Below are positions 16,108-24,283 of a DNA stretch of 26,060 nt, piece after piece. Source of the DNA: an uncultured Chlorobiaceae bacterium (GTDB taxonomy: Bacteria > Bacteroidota > Chlorobiia > Chlorobiales > Chlorobiaceae). Below the pieces are notes generated by a model, which did not search any database, was not told the origin of the DNA, and worked only from the letters and a program-made list of their open reading frames with translations. Where the stretch lies: NCBI GenBank assembly GCA_903874585.1, contig CAIQSY010000165.1, positions 1 to 26,060 of the forward strand. Direction: 5' to 3'. Numbering within the stretch: position 1 is the first letter of the stretch; the number at the start of each line of letters is the position of its first letter. The translations under genes and the position numbers were made by a program.

Positions 16108-16141
16108 ATAACACTAACAATTTCAGAAAAGAATAAACACG

Positions 16142-16171
16142 AAAAAAGCAGCCTTTTCAAGCTGCTTTTTT
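16142..16171. terminator. Bidirectional rho-independent terminator
   Basis: Six A residues precede GCAGC (16148-16152), which pairs with GCTGC (16161-16165), followed by six T residues. The symmetric A and T tracts serve tRNA-Gln on the + strand and ahcY on the minus strand, whose stop is about 33 bases away. Confidence 0.85.
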
Positions 16172-16203
16172 CGTTTCATAACCATCGAGAGTTGGTCAAC
16201 GTC

Positions 16204-17619
16204 TTAGTAACGGTAATGTTCTGGTTTATAGGGACCATCCGCTGACACGCCAATATACTCAGCCTGCTCAGGAGTAAGCCGAGTAAGCTTTACGCCAATC
16301 TGCTCAAGGTGCAGGCGTGCAACCTCTTCATCAAGCTCTTTCGGTAAGCGGTAAACGCCAACCTCATAATTTTTTGTCCAGAGTTCAATCTGCGCAAGCG
16401 TCTGGTTGGTGAACGAGTTGCTCATCACAAACGATGGATGACCAGTTGCACAGCCAAGGTTCACTAAACGGCCTTCAGCAAGCAAGTACATGCAGTTACC
16501 ATTTGGGAAAATGTACTTATCAACCTGAGGCTTAATGTTGATGATGGTAACGGTTGGATCGTTATTGAGCTTATCAACCTGAATTTCGTTATCGAAGTGT
16601 CCAATGTTGCAAACAATGGCTTCATCTCTCATTTGCTTGATGTGCTCAAGGGTGATAACATCTTTGTTGCCGGTGGTGGTAACAAAGATGTTGCCCTCTT
16701 TAACAGCCACATCCATAGTGGCAACTTCATATCCTTCCATAGCAGCTTGTAATGCACAGATAGGATCAATTTCCGTAACAATAACGCGAGCGCCATAGCT
16801 ACGCATTGAGTGAGCGCAACCTTTGCCGACATCGCCATAGCCAAGCACAACAACAACTTTACCAGCAATCATAACGTCGGTAGCGCGCTTAATACCGTCA
16901 GCAAGTGATTCACGGCAGCCGTAAAGGTTATCGAATTTCGATTTGGTAACCGAGTCGTTAACGTTAATGGCAGGGAAAAGCAATTCGCCTTTTTCCATCA
17001 TCTGGTATAAGCGATGAACGCCAGTGGTGGTCTCTTCAGAAACACCTTTCATGTCAGCCGCAACCTTGTGCCAGCGCTGGTTGTCCTCTGCAAATACCTC
17101 ACGAAGCTGCTGGTAGAGAGCTTTCTCTTCAGCATTACCCGGAGTTTTGTCAAGCATTGTCGGATCGTTCTCGATCTTGTAGCCGAGGATAATCATCAAG
17201 GTAGCATCGCCACCATCATCAACAATAAGGTTTGGTCCTTTTCCGCCTTCAAATTCAAGGATCTGGCGGGTGCACCACCAGTACTCTTCAAGTGTTTCGC
17301 CTTTCCATGCAAAAACTGGAACACCACTCACAGCAATAGCAGCAGCGGCATGGTCTTGTGTTGAGAAGATGTTGCAGCTTGCCCAGCGCACTTCCGCACC
17401 GAGTTCTACAAGGGTTTCAATCAGTACAGCCGTCTGGATGGTCATGTGCAGGGAACCTGCAATACGTGCACCTTTCAGCGGATATTTACCAGCATATTTG
17501 CGTCTGGTAGCCATCAGCCCCGGCATCTCTTTTTCTGCGACTTCAATCTCTTTGCGTCCCCATTCGGCAAGAGAGATATCTGCCACTTTATAGTCAAGCG
17601 CTTTCGCTGCTATTGTCAT
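16204..17619 (-). CDS. ahcY: Adenosylhomocysteinase
   Basis: AhcY hydrolyses S-adenosylhomocysteine, the inhibitory product of methyl transfer, to adenosine and homocysteine using bound NAD. The 471-residue length is that of the long bacterial form with an insertion of about 40 residues (about 150-190 here). Visible are SLHMTIQTAVL at 56-66, the catalytic region around SCNIFSTQDHAAAA (81-94), the NAD-binding GYGDVGKG at 260-267, GHFDNE, and the conserved C-terminus PYKPEHYRY, whose lysine and tyrosine reach into the neighbouring subunit's NAD site. It lies 35 bases after metK on the same strand, so the two form an operon that closes the methyl cycle and is probably under control of the leader RNA before metK. 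Confidence 0.98.
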   Translation of the reverse strand: MTIAAKALDYKVADISLAEWGRKEIEVAEKEMPGLMATRRKYAGKYPLKGARIAGSLHMTIQTAVLIETLVELGAEVRWASCNIFSTQDHAAAAIAVSGVPVFAWKGETLEEYWWCTRQILEFEGGKGPNLIVDDGGDATLMIILGYKIENDPTMLDKTPGNAEEKALYQQLREVFAEDNQRWHKVAADMKGVSEETTTGVHRLYQMMEKGELLFPAINVNDSVTKSKFDNLYGCRESLADGIKRATDVMIAGKVVVVLGYGDVGKGCAHSMRSYGARVIVTEIDPICALQAAMEGYEVATMDVAVKEGNIFVTTTGNKDVITLEHIKQMRDEAIVCNIGHFDNEIQVDKLNNDPTVTIINIKPQVDKYIFPNGNCMYLLAEGRLVNLGCATGHPSFVMSNSFTNQTLAQIELWTKNYEVGVYRLPKELDEEVARLHLEQIGVKLTRLTPEQAEYIGVSADGPYKPEHYRY

Positions 17620-17654
17620 TGTATCGTTGTAATTTTGAATGTTAAGATGTTTTT

Positions 17655-18869
17655 TTAAGGAAGACTGAAAGCTTTTTTCAGTTCAGCAACTTTTTCGGTC
17701 TTTTCCCATGGGAAGATTTCGCGACCAAAGTGGCCGTAGGCTGCGGTCTGCTGATAGCACCAGCCCTCTGGTTTGTCGAGCCCGAAACGCTGGATGATTG
17801 CCGCTGGGCGAAGATCAAAAATCACCTCAGCCTTTTCCTGAATCTGGGCATCATTCAAGCCGTTTGTTGCTGTATCGTGCGTGTTGATATAGATTGATAC
17901 AGGACGCGCAACACCAATTGCATAAGAGACCTGCACAGTGCATTTGTCTGCAAGACCGGCAGCAACAATGTTTTTTGCTACGTGGCGAGCGGCATAAGCT
18001 GCGCTGCGGTCAACTTTGGAAGGATCTTTACCGCTGAAAGCGCCACCGCCGTGAGGAGCTGCACCACCGTAGGTATCAACAATAATCTTACGACCAGTCA
18101 ATCCAGTGTCGCCGTGTGGTCCACCAATTTCAAAACGACCAGTCGGGTTGATGTGGAATTTGGTATTGGCATCGAGCAGGGCAGCAGGAATAACTACCTT
18201 AATGACGTTCTCGATAATATCTTTTTTGATCACTTCCTGCCATTCCGCTTCGCTGACACCGGCTGGTTCCGGATCGTGCTGCGTTGAAACAACAACGGCA
18301 TCAACACGGGCAACTTTCTCATCAACGTATTCAAGCGTGACCTGGCTTTTTGCATCAGGGCGGAGGTAAGTCATCATTTTGCCCTCTTTGCGGATATCGG
18401 CAAGTTTTTTCATAAGTCCCTGCGCGAACTGGATTGCGGCAGGCATCAGCTCAGGAGTTTCGGTGCAGGCGTAACCAAACATCATGCCTTGATCACCAGC
18501 GCCGACGCGGTCAAACTCATCAGCAATTTCTTCTTTGCGGTCAACACCACGGTTGATATCAGCAGACTGGCTGTGAAGCGCTGAAAGCACACCACATGAG
18601 TTTGCTTCAAACATGTATTCACCTTTGGTGTAACCAATCTCAGTAATAACTTTGCGGGCTATTGTTTGTACATCAACAATACCTTTCGTTGTTACTTCGC
18701 CGCCAACAATCACCTGACCGGTTGTAACAAACGTTTCACAGGCAACACGTGAACTGGAGTCCTGACGAATAAAATCATCAAGAACAGCATCGGAAATCTG
18801 ATCGGCTACTTTGTCTGGATGTCCCTCTGAAACGGATTCTGAGGTAAAGAAATACCTTTTTTGTGACAT
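17655..18869 (-). CDS. metK: S-adenosylmethionine synthetase
   Basis: MetK makes S-adenosylmethionine from methionine and ATP. The protein is 404 residues from the ATG at 18867-18869, beginning SQKRYFFTSESVSEGHPDK. Signatures are GHPDK at 16-20 with the ATP-binding aspartate, GAGDQG for the methionine loop and GGGAFSGKDPSKVDRSAAY near the middle of the C-terminal domain. A TTG three codons upstream is in frame but the ATG is the family start. No strong ribosome binding site precedes it, which fits control by a leader RNA. First gene of metK-ahcY. Confidence 0.98.
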   Translation of the reverse strand: MSQKRYFFTSESVSEGHPDKVADQISDAVLDDFIRQDSSSRVACETFVTTGQVIVGGEVTTKGIVDVQTIARKVITEIGYTKGEYMFEANSCGVLSALHSQSADINRGVDRKEEIADEFDRVGAGDQGMMFGYACTETPELMPAAIQFAQGLMKKLADIRKEGKMMTYLRPDAKSQVTLEYVDEKVARVDAVVVSTQHDPEPAGVSEAEWQEVIKKDIIENVIKVVIPAALLDANTKFHINPTGRFEIGGPHGDTGLTGRKIIVDTYGGAAPHGGGAFSGKDPSKVDRSAAYAARHVAKNIVAAGLADKCTVQVSYAIGVARPVSIYINTHDTATNGLNDAQIQEKAEVIFDLRPAAIIQRFGLDKPEGWCYQQTAAYGHFGREIFPWEKTEKVAELKKAFSLP

Positions 18870-18954
18870 GTTTTTCAATAAGGTTTTGATTGAACAAATA
18901 ATGGTGACTACAGAAAAACTGACTAAGCGAAATGAAAAATTTTCGGTGAGAGAA

Positions 18955-19075
18955 TTTCACGAGGAAATGGCTGGACACGGAAAATCTTCCTGACAAACTC
19001 TTATCATTATTACGGCGAAACAAGACGAAGAGCTTGCGACATCGTGTCCATAGGTAATGGGGATGTCATTAATGC
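18955..19075 (-). promoter_or_regulatory. Candidate SAM-Chlorobi riboswitch in the metK-ahcY leader
   Basis: The 5' leader of metK-ahcY (minus strand) contains a compact set of pairings. GACATC (19067-19062) pairs with GATGTC (19043-19038), enclosing CCAT/ATGG. TGGACACG (19050-19043) is a perfect eight-base complement of CGTGTCCA (18979-18972). AGGAA (18991-18987) pairs with TTCCT (18966-18962), enclosing the second strand of that helix in its loop, so the long-range helix would make a pseudoknot or alternative fold. Known background: a conserved RNA called SAM-Chlorobi occurs only in Chlorobi and only upstream of operons containing metK and ahcY; it was proposed to sense SAM. The position and the gene pair match exactly. 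I cannot compare with its consensus by eye, so identity with that family is inference. Further small hairpins (for example GTGA/TCAC near 18950) lie nearer metK. Confidence 0.7.
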
Positions 19076-19125
19076 AAAACAAGCACAAAATGTAATCATT
19101 CACAATCTTCTATGCAAAAATTCTC

Positions 19126-20103
19126 TTATCCCACCAGAATTTCAGAATAATCACCAACGCTGATTTCGTGTGGATGGCCAATAATACTTGCGTTATTACC
19201 AATAATCGAGTTGTTGAGCATAATGTGAATCACGCGCGACTCATTACCAACAATCGAGTCCTTGATAATGGCATCAGTAATAATCGCCTGCTCACCAATG
19301 GTCGCGTTTGGTCCAATGATCGCATTGTGCAGTACTGCATTATCAGCGATAAAGACTGGGTCAATAATAATACATCCAGGATACTGCTTGCTATATGAAT
19401 TATTTTCCAGTAACGTTTGGTTTGTTGATAGCAGTGTTTCGGGTTTTCCGCAATCATACCAGCCGCTTACTGGGAAGGTGGTGAATGTCTCTCCGCCTTC
19501 AATCATAAATTCGAGAGCATCAGTAAGCTGAAATTCGCCTTTTGTGGTAATATTGTTGTCAATAAGATGGTCAATGGCAGCAAAAAGAGATGCTGAATGA
19601 CGGATCAAATAGAGTCCAACAATTGCAAGGTTGCTGACAGGAGTGTCGGGCTTTTCAACGAGTCTCTGGATTGTGTTTCCATCAGTGACCGCGACACCGA
19701 ATCGTCTCGGGTCTTCAACCTCTTTAACGCCCAGTGTTGAGTAAGGACTTTTTAAGACGGGTTCGAGCTCCACATCAAAAATTGTATCACCCAGAATAAT
19801 AAACAGCGGTTCATCATTTTTGACATAAGGCTTACACATCCAGATTGCATGGGCAAGACCAAGCAGCTCAGTTTGTGTGACAAAGGTGAATTTGATGTCA
19901 TAATTTTTGGTAAGCCACTCCTCAATCATATCGCCAAGATAGCCCACAATGACAATAGCCTCATCGATACCTGCGGCAATAAGTTTGTCCATAATGTGCC
20001 CGATGATCGGTTTCCCTGCCACATTAAGTAAGACTTTAGGGTGCGAAAAAGTGTGTGGGCGTAAGCGGGTACCTACACCGGCAACAGGAATAATAGCTTT
20101 CAT
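19126..20103 (-). CDS. Sugar-phosphate nucleotidyltransferase with left-handed beta-helix tail
   Basis: This enzyme joins a sugar-1-phosphate to a nucleoside triphosphate to make an activated NDP-sugar for cell-envelope polymers. The 325-residue protein begins KAIIPVAGVGTRLRPHTFSH then PKVLL, the G-x-G-T-R-x-x-P-x-x-x-x-x-P-K nucleotide-binding signature. The core domain runs to about 240. From about residue 245 onward hexapeptide repeats appear (isoleucine or valine every sixth residue, as in AIIGPNATIGEQAIITDAII), a left-handed beta-helix that often trimerises or adds an acyltransferase activity. Substrate (glucose, mannose or other) cannot be set by reading. The ATG at 20103 is preferred over 20136 because the family motif begins there. 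The gene lies upstream of the metK leader on the same strand but appears to be a separate unit. Confidence 0.93.
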   Translation of the reverse strand: MKAIIPVAGVGTRLRPHTFSHPKVLLNVAGKPIIGHIMDKLIAAGIDEAIVIVGYLGDMIEEWLTKNYDIKFTFVTQTELLGLAHAIWMCKPYVKNDEPLFIILGDTIFDVELEPVLKSPYSTLGVKEVEDPRRFGVAVTDGNTIQRLVEKPDTPVSNLAIVGLYLIRHSASLFAAIDHLIDNNITTKGEFQLTDALEFMIEGGETFTTFPVSGWYDCGKPETLLSTNQTLLENNSYSKQYPGCIIIDPVFIADNAVLHNAIIGPNATIGEQAIITDAIIKDSIVGNESRVIHIMLNNSIIGNNASIIGHPHEISVGDYSEILVG

Positions 20104-20253
20104 GTTGTAACGATTCTTAGTTATGTATTCGGGCATAAGTCTAAAAGTTCACTTACAATATGTGATTTTTCTCATTTTACAAATAAGAATTCCGAAAATT
20201 AACCAGAGTAAATGTTAGAAGGTTTGCTGTTTACTCGCAAAATTTGTTGTGTT

Positions 20254-20282
20254 TTATCAATTGTTTATGAATATTTTATAAT
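20254..20282 (+). promoter_or_regulatory. Candidate promoter for the Nudix gene
   Basis: TTATCA (20254-20259), 17 bases, TATAAT (20277-20282). The -10 is a perfect match and the spacing is ideal; the -35 matches TTGACA at four of six positions. It lies in the AT-rich 253-base gap between the divergent nucleotidyltransferase and Nudix genes. Another -35-like TTGACA at 20325-20330 lacks a suitably spaced -10. Confidence 0.55.
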
Positions 20283-20356
20283 ACTTTAACTCTTTTTATT
20301 GAGAGAATATTTATTTTTGAGCATTTGACAAATATTTTTCATTGAGATGTTTGATA

Positions 20357-20758
20357 ATGGCAGAGAGTTGTAAGGTAATATTGAGGCAATCAGGGGTAAT
20401 TCCTGTGGTTGATAATCGAGTTGTGCTTATTACTGCACGGAAATCAGATCGTTGGATTATTCCTAAAGGTTATGTGGAAAAAGGGTTATCTCTGGCTGAT
20501 TCTGCCGCAAAAGAGGCTTATGAAGAGGCGGGATTACTTGGACCGGTTCATTGTCAGTCGGTGGGGGAGTATCGCTATCGGAAGTTCGGTAAATTGTATG
20601 CTGTGCATGTTTTTCTGCTTATTGTAGAGACGATGCTTGACGAGTGGGATGAAATGCACGTTCGTCGTCGTATTGTGGCTACTCCCGCTGAAGCGGTTGA
20701 GTTGCTTGACCATGATGAGTTGAAGCGAATTATCGCCGATTTCTTTAAGCTCAAATAA
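20357..20758 (+). CDS. Nudix hydrolase with a modified Nudix box
   Basis: Nudix enzymes cleave nucleoside diphosphates linked to another group and often clean up toxic nucleotides or diadenosine polyphosphates. The protein is 133 residues with the 23-residue Nudix helix at 38-60. The family consensus is GX5EX7REUXEEXGU; here the catalytic part reads KEAYEEAGL at 52-60 (K for R, the EE pair intact), but the glutamate normally at the seventh position is leucine (residue 44). The Mg-binding core therefore looks active while one family position is lost. The preceding IPKG at 35-38 fits the diadenosine-polyphosphate-type group. The ATG at 20357 is preferred over the TTG at 20342. The gene is directly upstream of the tRNA cluster. 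Confidence 0.87.
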   Translation: MAESCKVILRQSGVIPVVDNRVVLITARKSDRWIIPKGYVEKGLSLADSAAKEAYEEAGLLGPVHCQSVGEYRYRKFGKLYAVHVFLLIVETMLDEWDEMHVRRRIVATPAEAVELLDHDELKRIIADFFKLK

Positions 20759-20824
20759 GAATAATGTTGATTAAATTTGGAAAAAAGCTCTCTTGTGCTA
20801 TATTTGGCATTCCTTTTCGCATGA

Positions 20825-20897
20825 CGGGGTGTGGCGCAGTTGGTAGCGTGCCTGCTTTGGGAGCAGGAGGTCCCGAGTTCGAGTCTCGGCACCCCGA
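20825..20897 (+). tRNA. tRNA-Pro (anticodon TGG)
   Basis: Acceptor CGGGGTG (20825-20831) pairs with CACCCCG (20890-20896), discriminator A. Anticodon arm CCTGC, loop TTTGGGA, GCAGG gives anticodon TGG. T arm CCGAG-TTCGAGT-CTCGG. CCA is not encoded. First of a cluster of four tRNAs, 66 bases after the Nudix stop. Confidence 0.95.
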
Positions 20898-20926
20898 CAA
20901 AGGTAGATGTTCTGACGATTGAAACT

Positions 20927-20999
<73 letters not shown>

Positions 21000-21027
21000 C
21001 AAAAAAAGTCCGTATAAGTGTTTAGAC

Positions 21028-21105
21028 GGTGATTGTAGCTCAGTTGGTTAGAGCGCCAGGTTGTGGCCCTGGAGGTCGGGGGTTCGAGCCCCCTCATTCA
21101 CCCCA
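21028..21105 (+). tRNA. tRNA-His (anticodon GTG)
   Basis: The anticodon arm CCAGG, loop TTGTGGC, CCTGG gives GTG. The gene shows the special histidine feature: an extra G at -1 (21028) facing C73 (21102). Acceptor GTGATTG (21029-21035) pairs with CATTCAC (21095-21101) with one T-T mismatch at the fifth pair. T arm GGGGG-TTCGAGC-CCCCT. CCA is encoded at 21103-21105. Confidence 0.94.
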
Positions 21106-21111
21106 TTAAAA

Positions 21112-21183
21112 GGCCCCATCGACTAGTGGTTAGGTCATCACCCTTTCAAGGTGGTAGCACGGGTTCGAATCCCGTTGGGGTCA
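21112..21183 (+). tRNA. tRNA-Glu (anticodon TTC)
   Basis: Acceptor GGCCCCA (21112-21118) pairs with TGGGGTC (21176-21182) with one G-T wobble, discriminator A. Anticodon arm TCACC, loop CTTTCAA, GGTGG gives anticodon TTC. T arm ACGGG-TTCGAAT-CCCGT. CCA is not encoded. Last tRNA of the cluster, ten bases before a terminator. Confidence 0.94.
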
Positions 21184-21192
21184 CACTCTCAT

Positions 21193-21227
21193 AAAGCTCT
21201 GTTCGTTGCCGGTCCAGAGCTTTTTTT
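21193..21227 (+). terminator. Terminator closing the tRNA cluster, in the pheT leader
   Basis: AAAGCTCTG (21193-21201) pairs perfectly with CAGAGCTTT (21215-21223) around a 13-base loop, and the T-tract runs from 21221 to 21227. The hairpin ends 28 bases before the pheT ATG, which leaves little room for a promoter between them. Confidence 0.85.
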
Positions 21228-21255
21228 GTTCATGAAAGCAGATGATTACTCTCTT

Positions 21256-23667
21256 ATGAAAATATCTGTCAGTTGGCTTAAAGATTTTCTTCCTTCCTTC
21301 TCTTTCGACATCTCTTCACTTGTTGAAAAATTAACGTTTCTCGGACTTGAAGTGGAGGACGTTCAGGTCTCTTCTCTTCCTGACGATCGAGTTGTTGTTG
21401 GTCGTATCAATGAGGTACAGCCTCATCCCAATGCGGAGAGGTTAACGATTTGTCGCGTTGATGTTGGTTGTGATGAACCGCTGCAGATTGTGTGCGGTGC
21501 GCCAAACGTTAAAGCCGGCATGATTGTTCCTGTTGCCACAGAGAAAGCAAAATTGCAGTTTCCTGACGGTCAGACGATGACCATCAAGCCATCGAAAATA
21601 CGTGGTGAACGCTCCTTCGGCATGATTTGCGCTGCTGATGAGCTTGGTCTTTCGGATGATCATTCAGGCGTGATGGAGCTTGATGCGGATTGTGTTCTTG
21701 GTCAACCGCTTTCCCGTTATATCGAAAGTGATGTTGTTCTCGATATTGCAGTTACCCCGAATCGTCCCGATGTGCTCTCGCATATCGGTATTGCCAGAGA
21801 GCTTGCAGGACGTGAACCAATACAGTATCCACAACAAGCAACGGTCGCATTTACACAAACTGGTTCATTGGTTGAGGTGCAGGATGCTGCGGCTTGCCCC
21901 TATTATACAGCGGTTGTGATTCGGGGAATGACGATTGCGGAATCTCCAGCATGGCTGAAGAAAAAGCTGGAGAGTATAGGGTTACGCCCGAAGAATAACA
22001 TCGTTGATATTACCAACTACATTCTTCATGGTCTTGGTCAACCGTTGCACGCCTTTGATCTTGCTAAACTTCGCGGGGAACGTGTTGTTGTGCGTTGTGA
22101 TGTACAACAATCATTTACTGGAATTAATCAGCAGAGTTTCCAGCTTGAAGCTGGAATGGTGGTGATTTGCGATAGCGAGCAGCCTGTTGCTCTTGCTGGT
22201 GTTATGGGTGGTCTGGATTCAGCAGTCAGCGAGACGACAACGGATATTTTGCTTGAATCGGCATGGTTTGCCCCGTCGATGGTTCGCAAAGCTGCGAAAA
22301 AGAGCGGGATCTCTTCTGATTCGTCATACCGTTTTGAACGGGGAGTTGATCCTCAAAATGTTAAGCGCGCAGCAGAGTGTGCTGTTGCTTTGATTCTGGA
22401 GCTTGCAGGTGGTTGTGTTACCGATGCCCAAGAGTGTGGCTCAGTGTCTTCAGCGTCCCGGCAGGTTGTGTTACGCCCTGCGCGTGTTAATGCTTTGCTG
22501 GGGAGCTTTATTGCCGCTGCCGATATGGTTGAAATGCTGGAGCGCATCGGATTTTCCACTGATGGCACCATAAGCGAAGCGATAACTTTTTTGGTACCAT
22601 CGTTCCGTGTTGATGTTGCTGATGAGATTGATCTTATCGAAGAGATTGCTCGTTTGCACGGTTATGATAATATTGAGCCATCAAGGCAGATGGCAACCAT
22701 TTACCCTCAGTCCCGCCACACGCCAGAGTTTTTTCCTGATTATCTTCGTTCACTGGTGGCTGGTTTACAATTTCGTGAAATTCTCACGAATCCGCTTATG
22801 AAGCGTGACGAGGCTGGGTTGTTCAGTGATGCTCTGGTTGGAGTGCTTAATCCAATCAGTGAAGGGCTTGAGGTGCTTCGCCCTGCGCTTATCCCTGGAT
22901 TTCTCAAAGTGATCAGCCATAATATTCGTCATGGCAATAAAGATTTACGGTTCTTTGAGGTTGCTCGTGGATTTGAGAGGAAAACTGCTTCGCCTTCGGT
23001 TGGTGGCTGTGTTCTGGAAAACTATAGCGAGAAGGAGTATCTTCTCCTTGCCATAACTGGAAGCCGTTTTCCCAAAAGCTGGAACCAAACAACCGATAAA
23101 GTTGATTTTTATGATGTGATGGGTTCAGTGGAGATGCTGTTGGAGAATCTGAATTTACTTGATAAATCAGCAGTTAATATTTATAATGAAAGCTCAGTAA
23201 CTCTTGATATTGCGCTGAAAGAGAGAGGCAAAACCCGTTTATTGCGTGTTGGTGTGGTGCAGCGGATTGATGCTGAGTTGTTGAGAACGTTTGATATCGG
23301 GCAGGATGTTTATGTGGCAGAAATTGATGCAGCACTTCTGGAAAGCTGTTTCAATCCCGGAGTTATTTATGAGCCACCATCCAAATTTCCAGTTGTTCAG
23401 AGAGATTTATCGCTTCTTTTGCCACCTGATGTTCCTGTACAGTCGCTTGTTGAGCTGGTTCGATCAACCGATGTTCTGATTAAGCGAGTTACAGTGTTTG
23501 ATGTTTTCGAGCGCTCACACGCGCAAGGTACTGAACGCAGTGTTGCGTTATCCCTTGAAATTGCTGATACTCAGGGGACATTGCAAGAAGATAAAATCAG
23601 CGATATTCTTTTAAAAGTCGGCAGTAATGCCGAGAGTAAACTTGGTGCGGTAATTCGACAAGTCTGA
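21256..23667 (+). CDS. pheT: Phenylalanyl-tRNA synthetase, beta subunit
   Basis: PheT is the beta chain of the alpha2-beta2 phenylalanyl-tRNA synthetase; it edits mischarged tRNA and binds the tRNA. The 803-residue protein from the ATG at 21256 begins KISVSWLKDFLP. Domains in order: the N-terminal arm and OB-fold tRNA-binding domain (about 40-150, with NAERLTICRVD and IVCGAPNVKAGM), the B3/B4 editing domain (about 205-380, ending GISSDSSYRFERGVD), the B5 domain (about 410-480), the catalytic-like core and the C-terminal ferredoxin-fold anticodon-binding domain (from about 710, starting near PSKFPVVQRDLSLLLP). The frame stays open upstream into the tRNA-Glu gene, which cannot be coding; the ATG at 21232 is possible but adds residues outside the family. 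pheS is not in the window. Confidence 0.97.
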   Translation: MKISVSWLKDFLPSFSFDISSLVEKLTFLGLEVEDVQVSSLPDDRVVVGRINEVQPHPNAERLTICRVDVGCDEPLQIVCGAPNVKAGMIVPVATEKAKLQFPDGQTMTIKPSKIRGERSFGMICAADELGLSDDHSGVMELDADCVLGQPLSRYIESDVVLDIAVTPNRPDVLSHIGIARELAGREPIQYPQQATVAFTQTGSLVEVQDAAACPYYTAVVIRGMTIAESPAWLKKKLESIGLRPKNNIVDITNYILHGLGQPLHAFDLAKLRGERVVVRCDVQQSFTGINQQSFQLEAGMVVICDSEQPVALAGVMGGLDSAVSETTTDILLESAWFAPSMVRKAAKKSGISSDSSYRFERGVDPQNVKRAAECAVALILELAGGCVTDAQECGSVSSASRQVVLRPARVNALLGSFIAAADMVEMLERIGFSTDGTISEAITFLVPSFRVDVADEIDLIEEIARLHGYDNIEPSRQMATIYPQSRHTPEFFPDYLRSLVAGLQFREILTNPLMKRDEAGLFSDALVGVLNPISEGLEVLRPALIPGFLKVISHNIRHGNKDLRFFEVARGFERKTASPSVGGCVLENYSEKEYLLLAITGSRFPKSWNQTTDKVDFYDVMGSVEMLLENLNLLDKSAVNIYNESSVTLDIALKERGKTRLLRVGVVQRIDAELLRTFDIGQDVYVAEIDAALLESCFNPGVIYEPPSKFPVVQRDLSLLLPPDVPVQSLVELVRSTDVLIKRVTVFDVFERSHAQGTERSVALSLEIADTQGTLQEDKISDILLKVGSNAESKLGAVIRQV

Positions 23668-23680
23668 TACTCTTTGTTCT

Positions 23681-23986
23681 ATGCAAGATTTTGACGGGCA
23701 AAACATCAAGGTTGACGTCAACCTTCTTGAAAATAACATTGAACAACTCATTGTTCAGTTGACAGAGTGTCGAAAAGAGAATGAGGTGTTACGATCTGAA
23801 CTCACAAGTCTGCAGAATATTGTCAGATCATTCAAATTGCCTGGAATAATGAGCTCCGGTAATGCTGATGGTCGTGGCAATTTTGATGGAGTGTTCAGCC
23901 CTGCTGAACGTGTACAGGTGAAGCAGAAGTTGGTTCTGATGTTGCAGAAAATAGAGATGGAACTAAGAAATAGTCAGACGTTGTAG
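23681..23986 (+). CDS. Small coiled-coil protein between pheT and zapA
   Basis: This is a 101-residue protein with a leucine-heptad coiled coil at about 14-50 (NNIEQLIVQLTECRKENEVL and on), a glycine-rich linker (GNADGRGNFDG, about 60-70) and a second short amphipathic helix (AERVQVKQKLVLMLQKIEME). It begins 14 bases after pheT and ends 11 bases before zapA, so the three genes look co-transcribed. The coiled coil and the zapA neighbourhood suggest a division-linked role like ZapB, but the sequence is not recognisably ZapB. Function otherwise unknown. Confidence 0.72.
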   Translation: MQDFDGQNIKVDVNLLENNIEQLIVQLTECRKENEVLRSELTSLQNIVRSFKLPGIMSSGNADGRGNFDGVFSPAERVQVKQKLVLMLQKIEMELRNSQTL

Positions 23987-23996
23987 CTGTGATGTA

Positions 23997-24260
23997 ATGG
24001 AAAAAATTGATGTCAATGTTTATGGCGACAGTTATCCTTTAAGGGTTGAACGACGTGATGTAACCGAAAAGGCAGCTCAGGATGTTGATAGTATAATGAG
24101 ACTTTTCGCTGAAAAAGCACCGACATTTGAGCCAGTAAGACTGGCGGTTCTTGCGGCGATTTCATTTGCAGAAAGAAAAATTGAGCTTGAAGAGGAGATG
24201 GCATCACTCAGGCAGAATGTTGCTCGCCTTAATGTTTTGATTGGCGAGAATTTGCATTAA
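23997..24260 (+). CDS. zapA: Cell division protein ZapA
   Basis: ZapA binds FtsZ and bundles its filaments in the division ring. The 87-residue protein has the family shape: a short alpha/beta N-terminal domain (EKIDVNVYGDSYPLRVER, with the conserved G-x-x-Y core) and a C-terminal helix (about 30-85) that forms an antiparallel dimeric coiled coil. The region KAAQDVDSIMRLFAEKAP is typical of the first helix. Its position between the coiled-coil gene and 6S RNA, followed by rny, fits the arrangement common across bacteria. Confidence 0.93.
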   Translation: MEKIDVNVYGDSYPLRVERRDVTEKAAQDVDSIMRLFAEKAPTFEPVRLAVLAAISFAERKIELEEEMASLRQNVARLNVLIGENLH

Positions 24261-24283
24261 ACCATTACCGTTACAAACTCGGA

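Noticed and set aside
21151..21255. Upstream extension of pheT through the tRNA-Glu gene
   Set aside because: The open frame overlaps a complete tRNA gene and a terminator; the family N-terminus begins at the ATG at 21256.
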